Shown here: piece after piece, positions 55,963 through 63,109 of the stretch
Numbering within the stretch: the first letter of the stretch is position 1
Layout of the letters: each line of letters begins with the position of its first letter
From: Paraburkholderia sp041321145
GTDB taxonomy: Bacteria > Pseudomonadota > Gammaproteobacteria > Burkholderiales > Burkholderiaceae
NCBI RefSeq assembly: GCF_041321145.1
Contig: NZ_JBGGWA010000013.1
Location: 1 to 64,000, forward strand
DNA: 64,000 nucleotides
Direction of reading: 5' to 3'
Translations under genes and position numbers: made by a program
The notes under the pieces: model-generated
Databases searched by the model: none
Seen by the model: only the letters and a program-made list of their open reading frames with translations
Told to the model about the DNA's origin: nothing

Positions 55963-56763
55963 ATGCTGCGTCTTTACAGCGGGAGCGGGTCACAGGAAAT
56001 CGATCTGCAGGGAAAGGCGATTCCCGATGATCAATGGGCCAAGTACAAGCACCTCGCCGTGAAAATGCTCAACGCGCGGAATGCTGGTGAGGCCGCGAGG
56101 TTCCTGGACGAAACGCCGTTTGAAGTGCATGCCGGTATCAATTTTTTCGGTGACGAGTTTTGTGTTCTGTACGCGTCGGTGGATTTTGATACGTACATAG
56201 CCCTCGGCGAGACCGCCAGTTCGCCAGAAACGAATTATGTGACCACGAAAATCGTCTCGACTCTCAATGAACTTCTATCGGTGTACATTCGGTTTGTCGC
56301 GGTGGATCTTGCAACGAACGACTTACCTTCGACGGTCCAGTCGCCCGTCTTGGCGATTTCATCGTCAACGGTAGAGCGCGCGCTTGAAGACGCACAGCAG
56401 TTGCTGTCATCGGGTCGGGGTGCTTCGAGCGCGATAGACCGAGCGCATACTGCTTTGCACGGGTATCTAATCGCAGTCGCGAAGTCAGCGGGCATCGAGG
56501 TCGAACCGAACGAGAAGATCACAGCAATTTTTAAGCGCATCCGGGAAGGACACCCCAAATTGAACTACATCGGGCCACGAGAGACTGAGCTTGGCCTAGT
56601 GCTTAAGGCGGCGGCGACCATCGTCGATTCAATCAACACGGTGCGTAACAATGCGAGCGTCGCGCATCCGAACGTGGAAGTCGTGCCGGAACCGGAGGCG
56701 ATGTTCCTCATAAACATGATTCGCTCGATGTTGCACTACATCGAGATGAAGCTTAAAACTTGA
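55963..56763 (+). CDS. Abortive infection-type protein with HEPN motif
   Basis: The 266-aa protein ends in a helical domain like the abortive infection C-terminus: VERALEDAQQLLSSGRGASS, then AIDRAHTALHGYLIAVAKSA. R228-N-N-A-S-V-A-H235 is a HEPN RNase-type R-x6-H motif. It may be a latent RNase triggered by phage. GGAAAAT is 13 nt before the ATG, with GGGGAGGCAACG as ribosome site. Confidence 0.72.
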   Translation: MLRLYSGSGSQEIDLQGKAIPDDQWAKYKHLAVKMLNARNAGEAARFLDETPFEVHAGINFFGDEFCVLYASVDFDTYIALGETASSPETNYVTTKIVSTLNELLSVYIRFVAVDLATNDLPSTVQSPVLAISSSTVERALEDAQQLLSSGRGASSAIDRAHTALHGYLIAVAKSAGIEVEPNEKITAIFKRIREGHPKLNYIGPRETELGLVLKAAATIVDSINTVRNNASVAHPNVEVVPEPEAMFLINMIRSMLHYIEMKLKT

Positions 56764-56773
56764 TCGGAAAATC

Positions 56774-57112
56774 ATGGCACGACTTTATGCAGACGGTGGA
56801 GCGAAGAAGCGGACTGCCTTGGCGGCTAAATCGCTGACAGCGCCCGTAGCGGTTTCTTCGGGCATGGCGGTCGATTGGCTCGTCAACGAGAACTGTGACA
56901 CGCTGGTTATCGAAGGGCATGTTGACCTCGCTGCGGCGACCGACGCAATGCAGCGCGAGAGCGGAGATTTTCCTGCGCCACGTCACGCATGGATGCGCTA
57001 CATGGGCGCGCCGGAAGATGAACCTGTCGAGTCCGGGTATGGTTGGCGAGGGGAATGTCAACGCGGCGACAGGTACGCGGAACCAGTGACGATATCCGTT
57101 CGCAATACCTGA
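56774..57112 (+). CDS. Array cargo, hypothetical 112 aa
   Basis: Soluble protein (TALAAKSLTAPVAVSSGMAV, then TLVIEGHVDLAAATDAMQRE). No family seen. It starts 10 nt after the HEPN-type gene with GGAAAAT between, so it might be its antidote; more likely it is a separate unit. Confidence 0.5.
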   Translation: MARLYADGGAKKRTALAAKSLTAPVAVSSGMAVDWLVNENCDTLVIEGHVDLAAATDAMQRESGDFPAPRHAWMRYMGAPEDEPVESGYGWRGECQRGDRYAEPVTISVRNT

Positions 57113-57133
57113 CCGGGACCAAGGAAAACGAAT

Positions 57134-57310
57134 ATGTCCACATTGACCACTGCACTAGCGCTGCGCGCCGCAATCAACGTGCTTCGTGACTCGGCGGAAT
57201 CACGCAAAATGCCATCAGGTGAACCGCTGAGCGACGCGAGTGTGCAACTGCATTTCGACGCTGCCGAAACGCTTGAAGAATCGCTGTCGGCCCTTCGCGA
57301 TCACGAATAG
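57134..57310 (+). CDS. Array cargo, 58-aa helical protein
   Basis: ATG 57134 to TAG 57310. Helical and charged (MSTLTTALALRAAINVLRDS, then AAETLEESLSALRDHE). GGAAAAC ends 4 nt before the ATG. Too short for routine ORF calls but it sits in a normal cassette position. Confidence 0.5.
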   Translation: MSTLTTALALRAAINVLRDSAESRKMPSGEPLSDASVQLHFDAAETLEESLSALRDHE

Positions 57311-57334
57311 CCCGGAAAACGAGGAGCGAGGCGA

Positions 57335-58021
57335 ATGATGCACTGGATGTTGACTCCGTACGACAAACACTCGGACGATGGCTTTGGCGCAATGGCTCAC
57401 GCCTTCCAGGCTAGTGCGGAGGCGCTCATGGCGGCAGAACGTGACTCCACTGCTCAGCGCGAGCTTCCGACCTGCTTTTTACTTCGTCACGCGGCAGAGC
57501 TGTATATCAAATCGGTGCTTATCGTCTCACATCGGTCGCTTGTCATAACAGACAAGTCGCTGCCCACCGTGCAAGTAGATGGGAAAGCAAAAGCGTTGAC
57601 TAGCATCCACAACCTCGGTGTTCTGTACTGCGCTTTCATTGACTTGCTCAGTTCGAATCGCGTGGAGCTTGAAGCGCGCGCAAAAACCGCATGGCTGCCG
57701 CCGCCTCCAGAGTTGGACAAGGCTATAGCCGAGATTGATGCAATGGACCAACGCGGGGTGTTCTTTCGATATCCAACGGAGAACAACTCAACGAAGTCGA
57801 ATAACAAGCCGCTGCCGCTGGAAGAGGTCCGAAGCTGGCAAACTGATCAGCAAGGATTATTGAAGGCCTTCTTCATCGTTGGCGACAACGACGAAGTAGT
57901 AGAAGCATTTCGTTACGATCATAATCTTTTGCAAGCGGAACTCGCAACGCTAAAGACGGCATGTGAATGGCTGACATGTTTCCACGTTGGACTCCGCCAC
58001 AAATTGGCGGGCGGCTGGTAA
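57335..58021 (+). CDS. Array cargo, HEPN-like helical protein
   Basis: The 228-aa protein begins with FLLRHAAELYIKSVLIVSHR, a helix typical of HEPN-like or DUF-type helical bundles (R-H-x-x-E-L-x-x-K), and ends in a long helix (LATLKTACEWLTCFHVGLRH). I see no clean R-x4-6-H site, so it may be a non-catalytic relative. Ribosome site GAGGAGCGAGGC follows GGAAAAC. Confidence 0.55.
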   Translation: MMHWMLTPYDKHSDDGFGAMAHAFQASAEALMAAERDSTAQRELPTCFLLRHAAELYIKSVLIVSHRSLVITDKSLPTVQVDGKAKALTSIHNLGVLYCAFIDLLSSNRVELEARAKTAWLPPPPELDKAIAEIDAMDQRGVFFRYPTENNSTKSNNKPLPLEEVRSWQTDQQGLLKAFFIVGDNDEVVEAFRYDHNLLQAELATLKTACEWLTCFHVGLRHKLAGGW

Positions 58022-58059
58022 AAACCTACCGGCAAACGAAGTTGGAGTCGGAGGTGGAC

Positions 58060-58305
58060 ATGAAACGTGTGAACCGGTTCGCGGAGTACGAAGGCTGGAA
58101 AATCGAGGCGTCGCCGACTATTTTGGCGCGTCAGCGGCTCTTCGTTTCGGGCGTGATCGTCTCGCGTGGTGACATGCGGTTCATCTTCACCGACCTCGGC
58201 AATCGTGTATATCGATGGCAAGCCTACGAACGCGGCATCGAATGGGCGAAGCAGTGGATCAACAACAACTACCTGCTCGGCGCCCACAAGTCACCGCGCG
58301 GATAA
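58060..58305 (+). CDS. Array cargo, same small family as 27419 and 29078
   Basis: ATG 58060 follows GGAGGTGGAC. The 81-aa protein has RFAEYEGWKIEASPTILARQ and a C-terminal helix ERGIEWAKQWINNNY. This Y-x-GW ... WA-x-x-WIN plan links it to two genes outside the array. Motif is a variant, GGCAAAC at 58031. Confidence 0.6.
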   Translation: MKRVNRFAEYEGWKIEASPTILARQRLFVSGVIVSRGDMRFIFTDLGNRVYRWQAYERGIEWAKQWINNNYLLGAHKSPRG

Positions 58306-58319
58306 CGGAAAAGCATCGC

Positions 58320-58559
58320 ATGACTCACAACCAGAAGGTGCTTGCGCAGATTGTCGCGCAATACGCCGTACAGAAGGCTAGGCGCGTCGATGTTCGGCCA
58401 CCGCAGGACCGCGTGATGGAGGCGCTGGGCGAGGCTATCGAGAGCAAGCGCAATGAAGTGCAAGCGCTCGTTCTGGCAGGAAGATTCGAGACGGACGCTT
58501 ACCGCACGGCGAAGGCTCAACTTGCGAAGTGGACTGAGGCGTGGAACTCGAATCGATAA
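58320..58559 (+). CDS. Array cargo, hypothetical 79 aa
   Basis: All-helical charged protein (TRAQKVLAQIVAQYAVQ-like start, then DRVMEALGEAIESKRNEVQA). It may form a coiled coil. No family seen. GGAAAAG is 6 nt before the ATG. Confidence 0.5.
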   Translation: MTHNQKVLAQIVAQYAVQKARRVDVRPPQDRVMEALGEAIESKRNEVQALVLAGRFETDAYRTAKAQLAKWTEAWNSNR

Positions 58560-58622
58560 CTCAGAAAACGGCTCGCGCCTAATGCTCGTGCTACACGGGG
58601 AAATCGGGAAACAGGGAAGCAA

Positions 58623-59453
58623 ATGCGCATCGAGATACCTTCTCCAATCATATCTGTAGTTGCAGCCGTGATCGAGCGACGGGAGACGCACGCAACGATG
58701 AACAGCCTGTTCCTATACGCCAACGCACCCGGTGATGCGCCAGAAGGGAACAAGCTTAACAAGGCCACCGAGTGGCTTCGGCGTGTAAATAAAGTTGGGG
58801 ACGATCCGATGCGCGTTCTCGGTAAGCTGATCGAGAACTGCATGGAGGTCGTGACGAATCCCGACGACTGGAACCACGCCCAAAGCGAGGCTGACAAGAA
58901 ACGTCTGCAGGAGATACTCGCACAGCACAATCTGCAATACGTCCGAGGTGGAAACGTCGTCGGCGCTCTCGGTGTTCCATCCCGTACCCTTGACACGATG
59001 CTCCGAGAGTTTGATTTCGCTGCCGTCGATCATGAGTTCGAGCGAGCGTTGGGCAACGTCGAGTCCGAGCCGCGTGAAGCTGTGTCGGCTGCAAGCAACA
59101 TTTTGGAGTCGCTGTGTAAGGCTTACATTGCGGAAGCTGGACTAATTTTGCCTCAAAGACAAGACCTGAAGCCACTCTGGGAACTGGTTCGGAAGGATCT
59201 CGGATTCGATCCGGGGGCGATCGCAGACCGCGACCTCCAAACGATCCTCACGGGACTTTTCGCCGTTGTCGAAGGAATCGGGGCGCTTCGCACCCATGCA
59301 AGCTCCGCGCACGGATCAGGCACCGTGCAGTACCGGCTTGAAGGAAGGCATGCACGCCTTGCGATTCATTCGGCTCATACCGTAGCCATCTTCCTGCTGG
59401 AGACGTGGCAGAAAAAGCGCCAGGCTCGATCATCCGCGCCTTGGCGGCAATGA
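58623..59453 (+). CDS. Abortive infection C-terminal (Abi_C/HEPN-like) protein
   Basis: The 276-aa protein has an N-terminal helical part and, at about 135-265, ALGNVESEPREAVSAASNIL, ESLCKAYIAEAGLILPQ and TILTGLFAVVEGIGALRTHA, the abortive infection C-terminus family. R223-T-H-A-S-S-A-H230 gives the HEPN R-x6-H pattern. ATG 58623 has GGGAAGCAA; ATG 58698 is an alternative. Likely an RNase-type anti-phage effector. Confidence 0.78.
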   Translation: MRIEIPSPIISVVAAVIERRETHATMNSLFLYANAPGDAPEGNKLNKATEWLRRVNKVGDDPMRVLGKLIENCMEVVTNPDDWNHAQSEADKKRLQEILAQHNLQYVRGGNVVGALGVPSRTLDTMLREFDFAAVDHEFERALGNVESEPREAVSAASNILESLCKAYIAEAGLILPQRQDLKPLWELVRKDLGFDPGAIADRDLQTILTGLFAVVEGIGALRTHASSAHGSGTVQYRLEGRHARLAIHSAHTVAIFLLETWQKKRQARSSAPWRQ

Positions 59454-59491
59454 CAACAAGTTCGAACAGATCGGAAAACGCTGAGGTGGAT

Positions 59492-59827
59492 ATGAGAGAG
59501 GAAGAGCGCGCTAACACTCACGCGATGTTTGACACGAATGCCCACGAGCATCTCGACGGGCTAATTCAATGGGCGACCAAGAAAGGATATCCAGACTCGT
59601 CGCTGAATCTCGTCGGGTGCCGTGATGGGCGGTGGTTCATCGAAGTGGATTTCGGGAGGGAGTTTGATGGGATCGGGGGTATCTCGAAACCGTATCAAAC
59701 TCCGTATGTGACACCCACGTTCTTCCCGAGCGACGATGATGCACGAGCGTTCGCCTATGAGGCAATCAAGCGCGTGCATCCCGGAGTCATCGGCGTGAAC
59801 CTCGAAGAGTATTGGGACGAAGACTGA
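59492..59827 (+). CDS. Array cargo, hypothetical 111 aa
   Basis: Acidic soluble protein (HLDGLIQWATKKGYPDSSLN, then VGCRDGRWFIEVDFGREFDG). No family seen. GGAAAAC is 12 nt before ATG, with GAGGTGGAT as ribosome site. Confidence 0.55.
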   Translation: MREEERANTHAMFDTNAHEHLDGLIQWATKKGYPDSSLNLVGCRDGRWFIEVDFGREFDGIGGISKPYQTPYVTPTFFPSDDDARAFAYEAIKRVHPGVIGVNLEEYWDED

Positions 59828-59871
59828 CCACGGAAAACACCCGACGGGCAGCGAACACAAGGAGAGGCGGG

Positions 59872-60147
59872 ATGACCAAGTTTTTCGAAGTGACGATCGT
59901 TTCGGACTCTGACGACACGTTGGCCCATGCCCGAAAGGCTTTGATACGGCCGGATCAAGTCACGTCCGTTGTCGATGTTTCTATGGCGAAGTATGCGGGT
60001 GAACCGGGGGTCAAGATAACCTTGGAACAACCGAACGACTACGTGAACGAGGATGACGATGCGGGGGGCGTGGTGCAAGCTCGGCGGACAATTTTCGCGT
60101 TGGAGAGCTACGAAGCTGTCAAGCAAGCGCTCCAAGTAACACTCTGA
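59872..60147 (+). CDS. Array cargo, hypothetical 91 aa
   Basis: Small alpha/beta protein (MTKFFEVTIVSDSDDTLAHA, then EDDDAGGVVQARRTIFALES). The gap from GGAAAAC (59832) to the ATG is 33 nt and holds its own AGGAGAGGCGGG site, one clear case where motif and ribosome site are separate. Confidence 0.55.
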   Translation: MTKFFEVTIVSDSDDTLAHARKALIRPDQVTSVVDVSMAKYAGEPGVKITLEQPNDYVNEDDDAGGVVQARRTIFALESYEAVKQALQVTL

Positions 60148-60172
60148 GAACTCGGAAAACAAGGACTGAACA

Positions 60173-60385
60173 ATGGGCGTGAAAGCAAATATCTCCGCAA
60201 CGGAGTTTCCGAAGCAAGGCGCTCTCGCCGGTAAGCGAGTCGCCGTTTGCTTTCATCATGACACGGCGCGGACGATAGAAGGCGTCGTATTGCGCGACGA
60301 CATGGAGGAACCGTTTCGCCGCTTCATTCATCTGGACGATGGACGCGTAGTGCTCGATACCGAGTGCCAGTTCCAACCTCTCTGA
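60173..60385 (+). CDS. Array cargo, small SH3-like protein
   Basis: The 70-aa protein is mostly beta (GKRVAVCFHHDTARTIEGVV, then RFIHLDDGRVVLDTECQFQP) and might be a small SH3-like barrel. No family is certain. GGAAAAC is 12 nt before ATG with AAGGA in between. Confidence 0.5.
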   Translation: MGVKANISATEFPKQGALAGKRVAVCFHHDTARTIEGVVLRDDMEEPFRRFIHLDDGRVVLDTECQFQPL

Positions 60386-60420
60386 TAGCTCGGAAAATTC
60401 GGAAAACAGGGAGAACTTGC

Positions 60421-60912
60421 GTGGAATACAGGCGCCTTTCAAAAGAAGATTTTGATGCGATTGTCACCGGCGAGCTTACGCACTACGCGATCTGGTTTGA
60501 AGATCAGATCGTGGCTATTCTGGCGGACCATTTTGCCACTGACGCGGTACGGAGCGACTTTGTTCGCCTATTCCTGCGCCGCGATGGCTTAACATTTCAA
60601 GACAAGATCGAAATAGCCCGCGCAGCAGTGCCATCCTTCAAGAACCGGGGTGTTGCTGCAACGCTACCCGCGCTGCTAACCCGCGTGGAAACATTCAAAT
60701 CGTTTCGCAATGCGTTCGCACACGGGATCGACGAGACTCCTGAAAACGCAGGCGGAGCGATACACGTGGAGGTTGTCAATCGCGCTGGAAAGGCAAAGGT
60801 CGTCGTAGTAACGCCAGATTCACATGAAGCGATGCTTGAGTCGGCCGAACGACTGCTGTCTCAGCTTAAAGAGGTTCGGGACGCACTCTCGGTCGCCTCT
60901 TCAGGCGCGTAG
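60421..60912 (+). CDS. HEPN RNase-like protein
   Basis: The 163-aa protein begins at GTG 60421 behind CAGGGAGAACTTGC. It is helical and carries R96-N-A-F-A-H101, the exact R-N-x3-H site of HEPN RNases, in KSFRNAFAHG. LEADHFAT-like and FVRLFLRRDGLTFQDKIEIA helices surround it. A toxin-like or anti-phage nuclease is likely. Two motif copies (60392, 60401) precede it. Confidence 0.72.
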   Translation: MEYRRLSKEDFDAIVTGELTHYAIWFEDQIVAILADHFATDAVRSDFVRLFLRRDGLTFQDKIEIARAAVPSFKNRGVAATLPALLTRVETFKSFRNAFAHGIDETPENAGGAIHVEVVNRAGKAKVVVVTPDSHEAMLESAERLLSQLKEVRDALSVASSGA

Positions 60913-60966
60913 GAAGAGCGCTCGCGCCTGTCGTGCGGGCAATACAGAAAAACAGGAAACCACAGT

Positions 60967-61221
60967 ATGGAATTGATTTACTTATCCTCGCATGGGAACG
61001 AAGTTAGCTGGCTTGTTGAAGAGGTAGTGCAAGGGCAAAGCTACCGGATCGTTGACGCCAACGGGAGGCCAAGTCCCCAGCAGGTGGACCATACAGAAGG
61101 TCGTTCTCGGTCCATTATTTTCTTTGATGGATTCACCCTGGAAGGGAACAAGGTGTACGCGACGGCCCTGCTTACCCGAAATCCGAAGATTGAGGTCGGG
61201 CACAGCCCACGCACTGTGTGA
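60967..61221 (+). CDS. Array cargo, hypothetical 84 aa
   Basis: Beta-rich soluble protein (MELIYLSSHGNEVSWLVEEV, then SIIFFDGFTLEGNKVYATAL). No family seen. Spacer has GCTCGCGCC and a degenerate motif (AGAAAAAC). Confidence 0.5.
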   Translation: MELIYLSSHGNEVSWLVEEVVQGQSYRIVDANGRPSPQQVDHTEGRSRSIIFFDGFTLEGNKVYATALLTRNPKIEVGHSPRTV

Positions 61222-61291
61222 AGTGATAATAGGTAGCTCGATCGGTACATTCAACGTCAACAGATTGGAATGTGAAAGGAAGGTAAGTCAG

Positions 61292-61579
61292 ATGGCCGAT
61301 AAAAGAATCGTCGATGCTATGCGCCAGTGGATGCAGGTGGACACGTGGCACACCAACCATCCTATGGATGAGAAACGGTTTCACAAAGCCCTGCACGATG
61401 CATTCGCAGCTGTCGGAAAGCCCTTGACTGCCGACGACCTGCTTGATGCGCTGAGGGAGCTTGGACAGCAACTCGGTCGGCCCGTCAACGACTCGCAGTA
61501 TTTCATTCCTCGTATCGAGGAGCGGGCCAGAATTGCAGAGCGGATTGGGGAGTACCTGCACGACAATGGTAAGTTGTAG
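61292..61579 (+). CDS. Array cargo, hypothetical 95 aa
   Basis: All-helical (KRIVDAMRQWMQVDTWHTNH, then RIEERARIAERIGEYLHDNG). GAAAGGAAGG precedes it; there is no clear GGAAAAC, so it may share a unit with the upstream gene. Confidence 0.5.
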   Translation: MADKRIVDAMRQWMQVDTWHTNHPMDEKRFHKALHDAFAAVGKPLTADDLLDALRELGQQLGRPVNDSQYFIPRIEERARIAERIGEYLHDNGKL

Positions 61580-61619
61580 GACGGAACAGCCGGCGCTGCC
61601 GGCGAACAGGAAAACAGAT

Positions 61620-61913
61620 ATGCACCCTTTGGAACAGATCATCGACGCCGAGCGTGAGCGTTGGGCATCCAACCTTGTCGCTGCCATTCGATCGCTCCGC
61701 AAACACGGCTTCAGCGTAATTCAAGACCCGCTTGCGGCAGAGCAAAGTGAAGACGCTCAAGTGCGTCAATCGCATGAGGCTGCATGCGTTCTGCTTGGGT
61801 TGCCGGCGACGCCTGAGAACCTCGGGCATCAAGTCGTCCAAGGCCTCGGCACCGAGCTTCGTGAGAACGGTGCGATTACCGCTCAGCAACTGCGCGCGCG
61901 CGGTTTTATCTAA
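61620..61913 (+). CDS. Array cargo, hypothetical 97 aa
   Basis: Helical (LEQIIDAERERWASNLVAAI, then TPENLGHQVVQGLGTELREN). The spacer has a GCCGGC-GCT-GCCGGC hairpin and GGAAAAC ending 4 nt before the ATG. No family seen. Confidence 0.5.
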   Translation: MHPLEQIIDAERERWASNLVAAIRSLRKHGFSVIQDPLAAEQSEDAQVRQSHEAACVLLGLPATPENLGHQVVQGLGTELRENGAITAQQLRARGFI

Positions 61914-61932
61914 CGCCACGGAAGACAATGCG

Positions 61933-62214
61933 ATGACTTTGGCTACGATGATTATCTCAGTTGTCGCGCTACTCACGTTACTAACGGCGACGAGCGTCGC
62001 GCTGGTGAACCGTTGGTACGGCGAGCATTTTTCGTCGGCAGTGGAGTGCAGAAAGATGATGCAAGGGGATGGTCAAGAGCGCGATGATTATTCATTCTCG
62101 GCTTCGCGCTCGAATACGTTCATCGGCTGCACCGTGGGCCGAGCCTACATCTCGTTCGCGGCAGTTCGCTATAACCGCCTGATGCTCAAGCATCGGCGGC
62201 CCATAAGCGCATAG
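61933..62214 (+). CDS. Array cargo, membrane-anchored protein
   Basis: One N-terminal helix (TMIISVVALLTLLTATSVAL) then about 65 residues of soluble part with two cysteines. Motif is a variant, GGAAGAC (61920). Confidence 0.55.
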   Translation: MTLATMIISVVALLTLLTATSVALVNRWYGEHFSSAVECRKMMQGDGQERDDYSFSASRSNTFIGCTVGRAYISFAAVRYNRLMLKHRRPISA

Positions 62215-62223
62215 GAAAACGAC

Positions 62224-62409
62224 ATGTTCGAAATTTGGGCAATCGAGGCCGATGGTAACCGCGTCTTGGTGCGCGATGCCGTAGTGGATCGAAGCTTGGC
62301 CCGCGCGCTGGTTAGTGAAGGCAATAACGGCGCGGCTATCCGAGGCGAGCCGCACAGGTACGTCGCCGTTCCCGACCCGGATGCGGTCGATGCAGAGAGC
62401 CAGACTTGA
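62224..62409 (+). CDS. Array cargo, hypothetical 61 aa
   Basis: Small alpha/beta protein (MFEIWAIEADGNRVLVRDAV, then SLARALVSEGNNGAAIRGEP). GGAAAAC (62214-62220) overlaps the TAG stop of the previous gene and ends 3 nt before this ATG. Last exact motif copy in the array. Confidence 0.5.
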   Translation: MFEIWAIEADGNRVLVRDAVVDRSLARALVSEGNNGAAIRGEPHRYVAVPDPDAVDAESQT

Positions 62410-62424
62410 AACGGGAGACAAAGC

Positions 62425-62631
62425 ATGAAACGACTCGAATACAGGCTTTGCAAAGACCGGCATGGTGCGCCGCTTGTCACGCTCGACTCTGCGATGGGGA
62501 ATGGGCAAGACATCTATCCCGCGACGCTCCGGGCGCTGGCGAATGCTTTGTTGCAGGTCGCGGACGCGGCGGAACAGACGCAGCTCGGCAAGCACGAGCA
62601 CTGGAAGTCGGGTGTTATCGAGCTGGAATAG
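62425..62631 (+). CDS. Array cargo, last gene, 68 aa
   Basis: Helical, acidic (TLRALANALLQVADAAEQTQ, then HEHWKSGVIELE). Motif is poor (GGGAGAC). The array ends just after it at a degenerate GCGAAAAC (62641-62648). Confidence 0.5.
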   Translation: MKRLEYRLCKDRHGAPLVTLDSAMGNGQDIYPATLRALANALLQVADAAEQTQLGKHEHWKSGVIELE

Positions 62632-62790
62632 CAAAAACACGCGAAAACTTTTCATCGCTGTGAGCGCGCCCATCACAAGTTCAAGCAGCCGGTCTGGTTC
62701 TCCATAGCACACTACGTCCTCCCGGCGATGGCATGTGTGCCGCAGCAAGACGGATTCCCGCAGGCTCCTGGCAGTCACCGGAAGATCGCC

Positions 62791-63093
62791 CTAGTGAACC
62801 TGCCGCCATGCACGTTCCAGTGCGCCGAACACGATCGGGACGAAGTCATGCCCCTCCAACGACGCAGGCCGATCGTCATTCGGATACTCCAGCACCGCCG
62901 GCGCGCAGATCATCTGCAGCAATCGCTCGCTGAACCTGCCACCAGCCGTTACCTCGGCCAGCACTTCCTCTTCCATCTGATGAAGCAGCTTCCACGTCAG
63001 AATGCCCTTCGAGCGATGCCGCTCGACAACGCGCGGTATGACTTCCTCAGCGGCCGCCTGCGCGTCAAACAGGACGTTGTAGTTCGCCATCGT
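62791..63093 (-). CDS. Hypothetical protein before dnaE2
   Basis: The 100-aa protein starts at ATG 63093 behind GAGGAAAGAAACG. Helical (AAAEEVIPRVVERHRSKGIL, then EEEVLAEVTAGGRFSERLLQ). It lies 17 nt after the dnaE2 stop on the same strand, so it may be part of the DNA-damage operon. No family seen. Confidence 0.6.
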   Translation of the reverse strand, partial: TMANYNVLFDAQAAAEEVIPRVVERHRSKGILTWKLLHQMEEEVLAEVTAGGRFSERLLQMICAPAVLEYPNDDRPASLEGHDFVPIVFGALERAWRQVH

Positions 63094-63109
63094 TTCTTTC
63101 CTCGTTGTT

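Larger units (their letters stand above)
47398..62220 (+). repeat. GGAAAAC intergenic motif, 26 exact copies
   Basis: Exact copies start at 47398, 47901, 48211, 48701, 48899, 49199, 49544, 50019, 50330, 51913, 52072, 52319, 52806, 53653, 53894, 54378, 54582, 55130, 57123, 57314, 59473, 59832, 60154, 60401, 61609 and 62214. One-base variants lie at 47127, 51172, 51449, 52079, 55943, 56766, 58031, 58307, 58563, 60392 and 61920. Chance would give about one per 16 kb on a strand. C or A often precedes and C or G often follows. TAG stops often run into the motif (TAGGAAAAC). Counted by eye. Confidence 0.85.
46118..62648 (+). mobile_element. Putative single-gene cassette array with short recombinase
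   Basis: About 40 mostly unrelated genes, all on one strand, average near 130 aa, mostly separated by less than 60 nt. Almost every junction holds GGAAAAC or a one-base variant. The left end has a tyrosine recombinase and an Xre regulator; the right end stops at a degenerate GCGAAAAC (62641-62648). No phage structural, plasmid transfer, replication or partition genes are present. Base composition is lower in GC than the flanks. I infer an array built by adding cassettes at the motif. Transfer is not shown. Confidence 0.7.

Noticed and set aside
47398..62220. CRISPR array
   Set aside because: The repeat is only 7 bp and lies between protein genes of varied length; there are no regular spacers or cas genes.
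46118..62648. Classical integron
   Set aside because: The recombinase is not IntI-like in length or orientation, no attC-type imperfect palindromes of 57 nt or more fit into spacers of 7-60 nt, and the core GGAAAAC/GTTTTCC does not match GTTRRRY.
46118..62648. Prophage early region
   Set aside because: No capsid, tail, terminase, replication or lysis genes are visible; small same-strand genes alone are not enough.
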